A DNA stretch of 64,000 nt from Verrucomicrobiota bacterium. GTDB taxonomy: Bacteria > Verrucomicrobiota > Verrucomicrobiia > Limisphaerales > UBA1319. Below the pieces are notes generated by a model. That model worked only from the letters and a program-made list of their open reading frames with translations. It did no database searches and was not told the DNA's origin. The stretch lies in NCBI GenBank assembly GCA_022709905.1, contig JAKLHY010000025.1, forward strand, positions 27,932 through 91,931. Reading direction: 5' to 3'. Position numbers and translations under genes: made by a program. Positions 49,633-59,153 of the stretch are shown in pieces. Every line of letters begins with the position of its first letter. The stretch's first letter is position 1.

Positions 49633-52554
49633 ATGAAGAATCTCTTAAGATCCTTTGTCGTGCTTGGGGTGTTTTCCTGGGTGTCCGCGCACGCCCAAAT
49701 GGTCACGGGTTCCGACATGGAGGATTTCGCCAAGGCCTTCGGGATTACCGCCAAGGGCTGGTCGGTCCAGCAAACCGGTTGCAGCCTTGGCGCAAATGCA
49801 CTTTGGCCGGGCGAGGAAGCCACCTTCACGTTCTTCATCAAACCAGGGGCGCCCTACCGTGGCCCGCTTAAGGTCGATGTGGTCCAGTATGGCACCCGGG
49901 GCAAGGCGGGGGACTGGTGGAAACCGATCGTCTTCAAAATCGCCGACACCAGCACGCTCCTCCTGGACGTGGATCTGCCGGCCAGCGGAGGACGGGTCGC
50001 TCTGAAACCGCGGATGGGCGATCGCTTCGGAGGGTACGCCCTCCTGATCGAGCTCGGCGATCGCGGCCGCGCCTTTGCCTGTTCCTGTGTCCGCGTGCCG
50101 ACGCCGGAACCGGGACGCGAATGGCTGCCCACCTACGCGATGGACCTCGGTTGGCCGCACGAGATGTCCCCCGTGGTCTTCAATGTCTTCAAAAGACTTG
50201 GGGTGAAAGGGGCCCGCACTGAGGGCGGCTACCATACGATTGAAGACGCCCATACGGACTGGGCAATGGCTAACGACCTCACGCTGATGCTCACTGTGGG
50301 TTGCGGCAACACCCCCCGTGAACAACAGCCGCTCGGGCGGGGCCGCCCATGGCTCAAATCCGATGGAACCCTGATTGAAGGAGTCAAGGAGGATCTTGCC
50401 TGGCTTCCGTCGTTCGATCCCGAGTTCAAACGCTATCTCAAAGACGTGCTGGTCAAACATGGCTGGCCCAAAGGCCCCGTGAACGCGGTCGAGTTGTGGA
50501 ATGAACCGTGGGAAGGCATCTCGATATCCGGTTGGGGCGCCGATTGCCTGCGCTACCGCGAGATTTATCAGGTCATGGCGGAAGCCGTCCTGGAAGCGCG
50601 TCGGGAAGCCGGCGTGAAAGTCCTCATCGGCGGCGCCTGTTCCTCCGCCAATACGCGCGATAAACTCTTTTGCGATGGCACAGACAGATTCTTGCCCTGG
50701 CTCGATTTCGTCAGCATCCATTATCAGCCGCTCTCCGCCGATCCCGTGCTGGAACCCCAATGGATGAATCGACAGGGCGAATACGGCCGGGTGAAGGTCT
50801 GGGATACGGAAAGCTGGGTGGCCAACTCCGACGATCGGGTTGCGGCGGTCATCGCCTCCATGCGCGCCATGGGTCAGGATCGCGCAGCCGGCATCTATGC
50901 CGGCAATGTCTTCACCTCCCAAAAGCCCAAAATCAACGGACAGGAATTCGCCGTCGCACAAGTCTGGGCTCCCGGAGCCGCCGTCGCCGCCTGCCAGAAA
51001 TTCATCGGCCAGCGCGCCTTCAAGGAACTCCTCTTTAAAAACGGGTTGCCCTGGATTTTTGTATTTGACGGTTTGCGCGCCCGGAGCGGTGACGATCGAA
51101 CCGGCCCGATCAATCCCGACGACGGCACGGTCGTCGTGGTCGGCGACCTGGGAGCCAGTTACGACAAAAACCGGACCTTGTTCCGGTCGGTTGGCATCGC
51201 TCAAGATGCCCGGATGGAACTTGGCGATGGGGACGGCCATTTTGTCCTTTACGACTTTTATGCCAATCCAGTGCCATCCCAATCCGGCAAAATCGTTGTG
51301 CCTCTGAATGGATTGGGTTATTTCCTGCGCACCGATAGCCGCCCTGGGTCCTTTGCGAAGCTCCTGGCCGCGCTGTCGAAGGCCCGGATCAGCGGGCTCG
51401 AACCGGTGGAAATCATCGCCAGCGACATGACCGAGCCCGTCGGCTCGAAACCCAAAATGAAGTTTCGGATTACGAATGTCCTGAACCGATCCGTCAAAGG
51501 CCGGTTCACGGCTCGCATCGAGGGGCTCCCCCTGACTCCCGACTCGCAGAAGATCTCGTTGAAGAGTCACGAGTCCAAGGAGGTCTGGGTCACGGTCAAC
51601 GGCAGCAAAACCGTTCCGGACAACAACTACAGATTGCTGGCCACCTTTGACGCAGGCCCCGATGGCATGAAGAAACACGCCGAATTGATGCATGTGAACC
51701 AGATGGCCCGCCGCTCGATCACCGTCGACGGCCACCTCGAGGATTGGCGCGATGTTGTCCCTCAAACCAGCGCTCAGACCGTGGGCGCCAGCCAAAGCGA
51801 AAAAGCCTACCTGCCCTTCCTGAATTGGGACCGTCAAAACGGTGGTGGAGCGGTCACCGCCTGGCTCGCCTACGACAATCAATGCGTTTACTTTGCGGCG
51901 AAGGTGCCGCGCATGGACGATTTGATTCGCTTTGAGACCCGAAACGACGACGACTACTTTTACCCGGAAAAAGTCATTAGCAAAGGACAAGAGCTGGCCT
52001 GGCCTTCAGGCGTGCGGCGTTTTTCGTATCGCAAGGATTTCGATATTCCTTCAGGCAACGGCAAACACAACGTCCAGATCGCCTTCAATGCGATCCCGTC
52101 CGAGCGCAAACCTTACCTCCAATACCCGGCCGGCACGATGCCTCGCTTCTGCGCCTACTTCGATACCGATTATGAATTCGCACTGAACAAGGTTGCGGAT
52201 GACTGCGGCGGAGGCACCGAGATCTTTTGTCTCCAACGCCCGGGAATGATGCGCAAACATTTCTTTCCCCGGCAACCGAAGGCTCCCATCGATGGCGGCC
52301 CCGTTAAAGGTGACGCAAAACTTGTCGTGCGGAACAACGTCCTCGAATGTGCCCTTCCCTGGAGTGAAATTCCAGAAGTCAAAGCGCGCCTGGAGGCTGG
52401 TCAAACCGTCAAGTTCAGCTTTCGCGTCAACAACGGTGGCGCCGCATTTGAATTGGCCGCCGGCCGGAGCGTGTCGAAAGACAATTGTCTGACGTTCCAC
52501 AACGATTGGTCCACCCATTGGGCCAATGAGATCGAGTTCGGTTTTGAAAAATGA
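49633..52554 (+). CDS. Secreted GH-A clan (GH39-like) glycosidase with CBM9-like C-terminus
   Basis: I chose the ATG at 49633 (MKNLLRSFVVLGVFSWVSAH), a clear signal peptide; 973 residues. After an N-terminal beta-sandwich, the TIM barrel spans about residues 170-480: WPHEMSPVVFNVFKRLGVKG, VNAVELWNEPWEGISISGWG with the Asn-Glu-Pro acid/base, LDFVSIHYQP, and VKVWDTESWVANSD with the nucleophile Glu. An intermediate sandwich follows, then a CBM9/DOMON-like domain (RRSITVDGHLEDWRDVVP, WLAYDNQCVYFAAKVPRM, FSFRVNNGGAAFELAAGRS). Probably hydrolyses a beta-linked plant or microbial glycan. Followed by an MFS transporter that could take up the product. Confidence 0.82.
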   Translation: MKNLLRSFVVLGVFSWVSAHAQMVTGSDMEDFAKAFGITAKGWSVQQTGCSLGANALWPGEEATFTFFIKPGAPYRGPLKVDVVQYGTRGKAGDWWKPIVFKIADTSTLLLDVDLPASGGRVALKPRMGDRFGGYALLIELGDRGRAFACSCVRVPTPEPGREWLPTYAMDLGWPHEMSPVVFNVFKRLGVKGARTEGGYHTIEDAHTDWAMANDLTLMLTVGCGNTPREQQPLGRGRPWLKSDGTLIEGVKEDLAWLPSFDPEFKRYLKDVLVKHGWPKGPVNAVELWNEPWEGISISGWGADCLRYREIYQVMAEAVLEARREAGVKVLIGGACSSANTRDKLFCDGTDRFLPWLDFVSIHYQPLSADPVLEPQWMNRQGEYGRVKVWDTESWVANSDDRVAAVIASMRAMGQDRAAGIYAGNVFTSQKPKINGQEFAVAQVWAPGAAVAACQKFIGQRAFKELLFKNGLPWIFVFDGLRARSGDDRTGPINPDDGTVVVVGDLGASYDKNRTLFRSVGIAQDARMELGDGDGHFVLYDFYANPVPSQSGKIVVPLNGLGYFLRTDSRPGSFAKLLAALSKARISGLEPVEIIASDMTEPVGSKPKMKFRITNVLNRSVKGRFTARIEGLPLTPDSQKISLKSHESKEVWVTVNGSKTVPDNNYRLLATFDAGPDGMKKHAELMHVNQMARRSITVDGHLEDWRDVVPQTSAQTVGASQSEKAYLPFLNWDRQNGGGAVTAWLAYDNQCVYFAAKVPRMDDLIRFETRNDDDYFYPEKVISKGQELAWPSGVRRFSYRKDFDIPSGNGKHNVQIAFNAIPSERKPYLQYPAGTMPRFCAYFDTDYEFALNKVADDCGGGTEIFCLQRPGMMRKHFFPRQPKAPIDGGPVKGDAKLVVRNNVLECALPWSEIPEVKARLEAGQTVKFSFRVNNGGAAFELAAGRSVSKDNCLTFHNDWSTHWANEIEFGFEK

Positions 52555-52677
52555 GAACTTGGCCCCTCCCATCGGCCGCTTGCGACACGATGCTTGTTGG
52601 ATTTCCCGACAAAAGGCCTCCAACCGGGTGAAAATCGCTTGCCTGTTTCCGCCGCAACCATGCAGAATTAAATCCGC

Positions 52678-53982
52678 ATGAACGACTCCCCCGATCGCGC
52701 CGTTTTGTCGAAAGTCACCTGGCGACTACTTCCCCTGCTCTTCGTTTGCTACATCATTGCCTACATCGATCGGATTAATGTGGGCTTTGCCAAATTGCAT
52801 TTGCGTGAAGTCCTCGGAGTCAACGAGGACGTATTCGGCAGTGTTTACGGTTTCGGGGCGGGCTTGTTTTTCATAGGATATTTCCTGTTCGAAGTGCCCA
52901 GCAACCTGATTCTGCACCGGGTTGGGGCGCGCCTGTGGATCGCCCGTATTATGATCGTCTGGGGCCTGGTTTCCATGGCGATGATGTTCATTAACAGCAC
53001 GACCGTCTTTTATGTGATGCGGTTTCTTTTGGGCGCGGCGGAGGCGGGATTCTTTCCCGGAGTCATCCTGTATCTGACTTACTGGTATCCGGCCGCGGAA
53101 CGGGCGCGCATCGTCGCGCTGTTCGCCACCGGCGGCGTTATCGCCGGCATCGTCGGTTCCCCCATCTCCGGCGCCATTTTGGGGCTCAACGGAATGGGGG
53201 GACTTGCCGGCTGGCAATGGCTGTTCCTGCTGGAAGGCATTCCCGCCGTCCTCCTGGGTTTCGTCGTGTTCATGGTCCTGCCGGACCGTCCCCAAAAAGC
53301 GAAGTGGCTTTCCGAAGCGGAAAAAACAGAAATCCAATCCCGCCTCGACGCGGAGGCCGCCCAGATGGCGGGGATCCGGAACCATCAATTGAAAGACGCC
53401 TTTACCAGTGGCCGGGTCTGGCTGCTATGTCTGCTCTATTTTCTGATGAACGTGGGAGGCTACGGCTATGAGATGTGGCTGCCGTCCATCATCAAGGGAT
53501 TCTCGGGAAAGAGCGACGCTGTTGTCGGTCTCATCAATGCGATTCCCTACGGTATTGCGGCGATCGTCATGCTCGTGGTCGGCCATCATTCCGATCGGAC
53601 TGGCGAACGCCGGTGGCATGTCGCTGTCTCCGCTATTGCGTCGGCGGCGGGATTCGCGCTGAGCGCCTATTTCCAGAATCCGTATCTCGCCATGGGAGGA
53701 CTCATCCTTGCGTTCGCCGGCATCAAGTCCACCCTCGGCCCTTTCTGGGCCCTTGGCACCACGCTTCTCAGCGGCACTGCGGCTGCGGGCGGCATCGCCC
53801 TCATCAATTCGGTGGGGAACCTGGGTGGCTTTGTCGGCCCCACCCTGGTCGGAATCATCAAGGATCAAACCGGCAGCAATGTGATCGCTCTTCTGTCCCT
53901 GGGCTTGGCGCTTCTCGCGATGGGCGTTCTGGCCCTCACTCTCCGGACCGGCCCGGTAAAACCAGGCAGCCCGCCGCAATGA
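52678..53982 (+). CDS. MFS transporter, ACS (anion:cation symporter) family
   Basis: A 434-residue protein with 12 predicted membrane helices. Hallmarks: YIIAYIDRINVGFAKLHL, GFGAGLFFIGYFLFEVPSNL, FLLGAAEAGFFPGVILYLTY and the loop WYPAAERARIVALFA, all typical of ACS members that carry hexuronates, tartrate, phthalate or similar organic anions with H+ or Na+. No signal or fused domains. It lies 124 bases after the GH-A glycosidase; uptake of a sugar acid released outside is a fair guess. Confidence 0.92.
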   Translation: MNDSPDRAVLSKVTWRLLPLLFVCYIIAYIDRINVGFAKLHLREVLGVNEDVFGSVYGFGAGLFFIGYFLFEVPSNLILHRVGARLWIARIMIVWGLVSMAMMFINSTTVFYVMRFLLGAAEAGFFPGVILYLTYWYPAAERARIVALFATGGVIAGIVGSPISGAILGLNGMGGLAGWQWLFLLEGIPAVLLGFVVFMVLPDRPQKAKWLSEAEKTEIQSRLDAEAAQMAGIRNHQLKDAFTSGRVWLLCLLYFLMNVGGYGYEMWLPSIIKGFSGKSDAVVGLINAIPYGIAAIVMLVVGHHSDRTGERRWHVAVSAIASAAGFALSAYFQNPYLAMGGLILAFAGIKSTLGPFWALGTTLLSGTAAAGGIALINSVGNLGGFVGPTLVGIIKDQTGSNVIALLSLGLALLAMGVLALTLRTGPVKPGSPPQ

Positions 53983-54314
53983 GTCTCCAAACGCTCGCGA
54001 GGAGTTTGGAAAAGCGATGGATTGTCTGAGATCCTGTGGCAACCGGCGCTGCGGGATCAATCCCGCGCTCCAGCCTGTCGAGTGACTCTGGCTTCGAAGC
54101 CGGGAGCGATCGACGCGCCGCATTCATTCGGCAGAGCGATTCTCTCTCGAGGAACCGCCCGTTTCGGAGGGCCGAGTTCCACGAGGCCCCAACAAGGAAA
54201 ACATAGAACTCGCGGCGCTCGTCCCTCCGAGGTTCATGGGCGCAACGCGCACTTGAAAACTGGGGCCTGTGATTCCCATTTACGGAATGCCCGATGACGC
54301 ATTATAATGTGGGT
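53983..54314. other. Gene-free gap
   Basis: I see no gene here. The last part has TATAAT at 54303-54308, only 7 bases before the ATG at 54315, which would fit a leaderless transcript if it is a -10 box; the matching -35 is poor. Confidence 0.3.
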
Positions 54315-55511
54315 ATGCGGTCACGGATCTTGTTGGTGATCTCTTTGGCATGCAACGTCGCCCTGATCGGCGTCCTCGTTTACGCTTACATCCTGCTTCA
54401 AAGACCTCCCCCGGTTCCCCTCTCGATCGGCAAAGGCAAGTCCTCCGGGAACCGGGGGCGCTCGGGCGTGGTCGTCTTGCGTCAACCCTTTGCTTGGAAC
54501 GAAATTGAAAGCGAAGATTACCCGGTTTACATCGAGAACTTGCGGGACATTGGCTGCCCCGAATCAACCATCCGGGATATTATTCTGGCCGAGGTCAACC
54601 AACTTTACGCCCGCAAGCGCGCCACAGAAGTCATCACACCCGACCAGCAATGGTGGCGGTCGGAACCTGACCCCAAGGTGGCCAAAGCGGCGCAGAGCAA
54701 ATTCGAGGCCCTTGAATTGGAACGTCGCTCCCTGCTGGACAGCTTGCTCGGAGAAGGATGGCAAAAGGCGGACCTCCTGGAGGCAAACACCCGAAGTCTC
54801 GTGCAGTTGAACGGCCCGATCCTGGGGCAATTGTCCGCGGAAACCCGTCTGGCGGTCCAGGAAGTCGTCATCCACGCCGAACAACGCATCCAGGCCTACT
54901 TCGAGGAACAACAAAAGGCGGCCAAACCGGTCAGCGCGGCCGAGTTCGCCCGGCTTCGACAGCAGACGCGCGACGAACTCGCCCGCCTCCTGACCCCGGA
55001 ACAACTCGAGGAATACCTGCTGCGCAACTCCGCAACAGCTGTCCAAATGCGCCGCGAATTCCAGGGGCTCGATCTGACCCCGGACGAGTTCCGCCAGTTG
55101 TATCGCATGCGGGACGGTTACGACAACCAGATGCTCACGCTGGCGGATTCATCGGACTCCGTTTCGGTCAAACGCCGGCAGGAACTCGATCGCCAGCGGG
55201 AACAATCCACTCAAAAGGTCCTCGGCGCGACGCGCTACCAGCAGTTGCAGCTCCAGCGCGATCCCGTCTACCTCCAGGCCCGCGTCACCGCCGAACAACT
55301 GGGAGTCCCCCAGGATGCCGTCATCCCGCTCTACCAGGTCAACAAGGCGCGGGAAACCGAAAGGGAACGCATTCGCAACGACGTCACCCTCACCCTTGAG
55401 GAGCAAACCGAGGCCCTGCGCGTCCTTCAAAAAGAACACGACCAGGTTCTCCAGGCCCTGCTCGGCGCTGAGGCCTATCGTCGTTATCTCGATTCCCAAT
55501 CCTTCGAGTAA
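54315..55511 (+). CDS. Membrane-anchored helical protein of unknown function
   Basis: I chose the ATG at 54315 (MRSRILLVISLACNVALIGV), which begins a single N-terminal membrane segment; a start 7 codons earlier is possible. 398 residues. The rest is strongly helical and charged, with coiled-coil character: FEALELERRSLLDSLLGEGW, RIQAYFEEQQKAAKPVSAAE, LARLLTPEQLEEYLLRNSAT, LDLTPDEFRQLYRMRDGYDN. The LTPEQ and LTPDEF repeats recall periplasmic CpxP/Spy-like helical hairpins, but similarity is too weak to name. Such proteins are common in Verrucomicrobiota. No operon partner on the same strand. Confidence 0.7.
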   Translation: MRSRILLVISLACNVALIGVLVYAYILLQRPPPVPLSIGKGKSSGNRGRSGVVVLRQPFAWNEIESEDYPVYIENLRDIGCPESTIRDIILAEVNQLYARKRATEVITPDQQWWRSEPDPKVAKAAQSKFEALELERRSLLDSLLGEGWQKADLLEANTRSLVQLNGPILGQLSAETRLAVQEVVIHAEQRIQAYFEEQQKAAKPVSAAEFARLRQQTRDELARLLTPEQLEEYLLRNSATAVQMRREFQGLDLTPDEFRQLYRMRDGYDNQMLTLADSSDSVSVKRRQELDRQREQSTQKVLGATRYQQLQLQRDPVYLQARVTAEQLGVPQDAVIPLYQVNKARETERERIRNDVTLTLEEQTEALRVLQKEHDQVLQALLGAEAYRRYLDSQSFE

Positions 55512-55610
55512 ACCGACGACGGAAGGGCGAGGCCGATTTTCGCTTCTTGGGCCCGCCCCTGAAAGGGCAGGCGGCGTTTCTAAAACCACTTCCCTCCTGA
55601 CGGGTGCCGT

Positions 55611-55937
55611 TCATGATACCTGGGCAATAACGCGCTCGAGTTTGGATGCCTGCGTATCCTCAACTTTCGAGGATCCTTTTCCTGCCATGCCTCGCGCAAG
55701 TCCCATCGCCAATGCCTTGGGATCCCAGGACTGGTTCCAGTGCTTCAGCAAGAGCCTGGCCAAGAGCTTTTCGCAATTCTCCCGGCAGATTCGATCATCG
55801 GTCCACTGCGGCCCGACAGTCACATTCTTGTCCGTCGCTCCCAGTTTCCTGTATTTCTCCAGGATTGCCTGTTTCAACACAGGCCGAAGTAAAACAGCCA
55901 GGGCAGGACTGAAGAGACATCCCCCAAGCGCCACCAA
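55611..55937 (-). CDS. Small hypothetical protein
   Basis: A 108-residue frame from a GTG at 55937. It starts with a hydrophobic stretch (VALGGCLFSPALAVLLRPVL) and continues with KQAILEKYRKLGATDKNVTV and CREN-CEKLL helices. Protein-like but no family recognised. In an overlapping frame an ATG at about 55991 gives a 37-codon hydrophobic peptide, so a frameshift near 55930 may have split one membrane protein. Low certainty that it is expressed. Confidence 0.35.
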   Translation of the reverse strand: MVALGGCLFSPALAVLLRPVLKQAILEKYRKLGATDKNVTVGPQWTDDRICRENCEKLLARLLLKHWNQSWDPKALAMGLARGMAGKGSSKVEDTQASKLERVIAQVS

Positions 55938-56221
55938 AACGAGGTGGCGATGGCCCCCAAAACCAAAGGGACGAGGCGATCAACCATCCCCAATTGGGTT
56001 GGAAGATCCAAAGCCTTTTGAATGAGCTGTAGAATCCGCGGCTCCAAAAAAAGTCCGAGTTGACTCTGAATGGCTCCCGGATAGACTGGGTTTGATAATC
56101 TGGATATGGAGAGGGCACGAGGTTTTGTGTCTTTTCGTGGATTCCGGATCTTCGTTCATCTCCATCGGGGTTGAACGATCTGTTTGATGTAATCAAAGAA
56201 AACCTTATTCCACTCGATCCA

Positions 56222-57550
56222 ATGAATCGCCGCCAATTCCTGAGGTCTGTTGCGCTCACGGGCGCGGGATCCCTGATGCTTCCCCGAACATCCCTTTTTG
56301 GGGCCAACGCGCCCAACAACAAGTTGAACATTGCCTTGATCGGCACCTGGGGGCGGGGTGAAGCGCATTTTGGCGCCCTCGCGAGCGAGAATGTGGTGGC
56401 CCTCTGCGACATCAACGAGGAACACCTGGCGTTTGGGGCCAAGAAATTCCCCGAAGCCAAGCCGTATGTCGATTGGCGCCAATGCCTCGATCAGAAAGGA
56501 CTCGACGCCGTGGTTTGTTGCACCGCTGATCACACCCACGCGTTCGTGGCGAACTGGGCCTTGAACCGTGGCTACCACGTCTATTGCGAAAAACCCCTGG
56601 CCAATAGTGTCGAGGAAGCCCGGGTTGTCCGAGCCAATTATCTCAAGAATAAATCGAAGCTCGCCACGCAATGCGGCACCCAACGCCATGAATACGAGAA
56701 CTTCAATCGGGTGCGAGAACTAATCCAGGATGGCGTGATTGGGCAATTGGAGGCGGTATCGACGTGGGGCAACCGCAAGATTCCCCGTCCGGGCTATCTG
56801 CCCGCTGAAGGCGAGCCTCCCAAACACCTGCACTACGATCTGTGGATCGGCCCGTCCCCGTTTCATCCCTACAATCCCGGCTATTTCTCGGGCGGCCCGG
56901 GCGCCAACTGCCTGCAGTGGAACATGTATTGGGACTTCGGCAGCGGCCAGATTGGTGACATGGGCAGCCATACCATGGATATCGCGTGGAATGCCATCGA
57001 CACAACCCTGCCCACTTCCGTCGAAGCCAAAGGCGATCCGTTCAATCCCGAGGTCACACCGGTGAAACTCGAGTTCCACTGCAAAATGCCGGCGAATCCA
57101 TGGCGTCCCGGCATCCGGGTCTCGTGGTATCAGGGAGGGGCCATGCCCGAATCACCGTCCCGCATGCTGAACCTGAATCGAATCGACCACGGAGCTTTGT
57201 TCGAAGGGACCAAGGGCTGTCTGGTTTCCGACTTCAACAACCGGGCCATCTTCCCCAGCGACGACAAGGCCGATCTTACCTATTACAAACCACGGGCCAA
57301 AGAAGCGCTCATCCCCAAAATGGGCAACTTCCAGAAACAATGGATCCATGCCTGCAAGGGCGATCTTAAAACCTCCTGCGACTTCGAATACAGCGGTAAC
57401 ATGATCGAAACCATGTTGCTGGGCCTGGTCGCTTACCGCGCCGGCAAGACGATCGAATACGACAGCGCCACCGGCCGCATCACCAATATCCCCGAAGCCA
57501 ACGAGTTGCTCCGCCGAAAATACCGGCCGGGATGGCCGCTGGACGGTTAG
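56222..57550 (+). CDS. Tat-exported Gfo/Idh/MocA oxidoreductase
   Basis: I chose the ATG at 56222 (MNRRQFLRSVALTGAGSLML), which gives a Tat signal; the product has 442 residues. Rossmann part: LNIALIGTWGRGEAHFGAL, VVALCDINEEHLAFGAKKFP, LDAVVCCTADHTHAFVANWA, and the catalytic-Lys motif VYCEKPLANSVEEARVV. C-terminal domain: GYLPAEGEPPKHLHYDLWIG, YWDFGSGQIGDMGSHTMDI, and a substrate-facing HGALFEGTKGCLVSDFN. This is the large exported subtype abundant in PVC bacteria. It differs in its substrate domain from the paralog at 48081. Monocistronic, with a hairpin 110 bases downstream. Confidence 0.92.
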   Translation: MNRRQFLRSVALTGAGSLMLPRTSLFGANAPNNKLNIALIGTWGRGEAHFGALASENVVALCDINEEHLAFGAKKFPEAKPYVDWRQCLDQKGLDAVVCCTADHTHAFVANWALNRGYHVYCEKPLANSVEEARVVRANYLKNKSKLATQCGTQRHEYENFNRVRELIQDGVIGQLEAVSTWGNRKIPRPGYLPAEGEPPKHLHYDLWIGPSPFHPYNPGYFSGGPGANCLQWNMYWDFGSGQIGDMGSHTMDIAWNAIDTTLPTSVEAKGDPFNPEVTPVKLEFHCKMPANPWRPGIRVSWYQGGAMPESPSRMLNLNRIDHGALFEGTKGCLVSDFNNRAIFPSDDKADLTYYKPRAKEALIPKMGNFQKQWIHACKGDLKTSCDFEYSGNMIETMLLGLVAYRAGKTIEYDSATGRITNIPEANELLRRKYRPGWPLDG

Positions 57551-57659
57551 CGGGCAACAGATCTTTGTAACGTCTATCGGCGTTCCGTCGAAGCGCCCGC
57601 CTGAGGTCCATTCTCGCTGTACCAAACCGCTGTGCGATTTGGATGAACTTAATGATTGA

Positions 57660-57681
57660 CCCCCTGGCATAACTCAGGGGG
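57660..57681 (+). terminator. Possible terminator hairpin after the Gfo/Idh/MocA gene
   Basis: CCCCCTG and CAGGGGG pair over an 8-base loop. No T tract follows, so it is weak as an intrinsic terminator. The remaining gap up to 57886 is AT-rich with an inverted pair ATGATA/TATCAT (57811-57823) and no gene. Confidence 0.4.
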
Positions 57682-57886
57682 AGTATGTTCAATCATCTTT
57701 CTCGCGTCATTCGCGGTTGGGGACTCCAATGTTTCACTGTGACTCGCATTCAGGATGACAGAGGCTCGCCAGGCATCTGACTTACATCCATAAGATTTAT
57801 ATTGATTTAAATGATAGTATCATAAATAATTTAACAATTGGAACTCGTTGGACTGCTAAGAATTCACATCGAAGCCAGTCACAGGA

Positions 57887-58254
57887 ATGTCTCCTTTATG
57901 CGCTGGTGGTTTAATCCTGCTTTGCCTCCCGTCAAAAGTTCTTGCTGGGGGCAAGGTGGTGTCATGGGGAGCGACAAACTTCAATCTTCATGAGCCTTGT
58001 GTAACGAAGGTGGTGGCCTGGGGGCGAAATTCCAACGGCCAGATGGACGTGCCACCCGACTTGACGCATTATCGGTGGTGAGAATTGCAGCGTAGGGGGG
58101 CAATATGCAAGGTCAAACAAACGTCCCGTCTGAATTGACCAACGCGATTGGGATTGCCGCAGGCTATTACCATAGTCTCGCCCTGAAGTCGGACGGCGCC
58201 GTGGTGGTGTGGGAGACAATTCGTATGGTCAAACGGATCTGCCGCGGGACCTGA
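57887..58254 (+). pseudogene. Frameshifted RCC1-repeat secreted protein (5' remnant)
   Basis: The ATG at 57887 opens a signal peptide (MSPLCAGGLILLCLPSKVLA) and one RCC1-like blade start (GGKVVSWGATNFN, VVAWGRNSNGQMDVPPDLTH) before a stop. A second frame reads QGQTNVPSELTNAIGIAAGY and HSLALKSDGAVVVW, a further blade, then shifts again: one missing G in a G run would restore VWGDNSYGQTDLPRD in the next frame. RCC1 blades form seven-bladed propellers; only about two are left here, and they run into a chemoreceptor signalling region. Confidence 0.7.
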
Positions 58255-59153
58255 AAAGCGCCGGTTTGGGTTGGGGGATTATCGCCACGGTGCCGGAATC
58301 CGAACTGCTGCGTCCGGCTCAACGCACGCGAAACATTACGCTGGGGCTTTGTATATTGTCCCTGTTGGCATGTGAGATCATAATTCTGGCTGTCACCCGG
58401 TCAGTCACCCGCCCGCTCAGGATAGCGATCAATCATTTGGACGATACGGCCATTCGGCTCGTGTCCGGGGCGGATCAGATCGCCACCGCCAGCCAATCGC
58501 TAGCCAGTGGCGCGAGCCAGCAGGCCGCATCCCAGGAGGAAACCAGTTCTTCGCTCGAGGAAGTGTTGAGCATGGTCCGACAGAACACCAAAAACGCGAA
58601 TCGGGCCAACCGCCTAGCCAAACAGGCGAGGGAATCGGCCGGGGCCGGCACCGCGAGAACCCAGTCGATGATGAGCGCGTTGGAAAACATCAATGCCACC
58701 GGTTCTCAGATACATCAGGCCATGGAGGCCGCGAGCGAGGCTAACAATGAAGTGGTCAAGATCATCAAAACCATCGATGAGATTGCCTTTCAAACCAACA
58801 TTCTTGCCCTGAATGCGGCCGTCGAAGCGGCGCGCGCCGGCAATGCCGGAATGGGATTCGCCGTGGTGGCGAACGAGGTGCGGAGTCTAGCCCAAAAAAG
58901 CGCGGAGGCGGCTCGCGAAACCACTCTCCGCATCGATGGCGCCATCAGCAAAACGGAACACAGCGTGAGCATGAGCGACAGCAACCCCGATTCAGCAATC
59001 CGGCTCCCCGCAAATGGAGCCTCGGGCAAGGATCATGCCCGACCCCAGTGCTCCCTGGGGCAATCCAAACTCGACAACTGCCAACAAAGCCCACTGCCTT
59101 TAAAAACGGAGGCGGATAACCCCCCCGTTCCGTCGTTTCGTGATTTCTCTTAA
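58209..59153 (+). pseudogene. Truncated methyl-accepting chemotaxis protein fused to RCC1 remnant
   Basis: The frame starts in an RCC1 blade (GDNSYGQTDLPRDLKSA) and changes within a few residues to GWGIIATVPESELLRPAQ, the end of a Cache-type sensor. A membrane segment (ITLGLCILSLLACEIIILAV), a HAMP-like stretch and a signalling domain follow: SGASQQAASQEETSSSLEEV, and the hairpin tip IDEIAFQTNILALNAAVEAA with RAGNAGMGFAVVANEVRSLA. Soon after SAEAARETTLRI the heptads end in unrelated sequence, so the return arm of the hairpin is missing. With no sensor and half a signalling domain it is unlikely to work. No other chemotaxis gene is nearby. Confidence 0.75.

Noticed and set aside
49645..51990. 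781-codon minus-strand open frame
   Set aside because: Antisense shadow of the GH-A glycosidase; no recognisable motifs and unusual composition.
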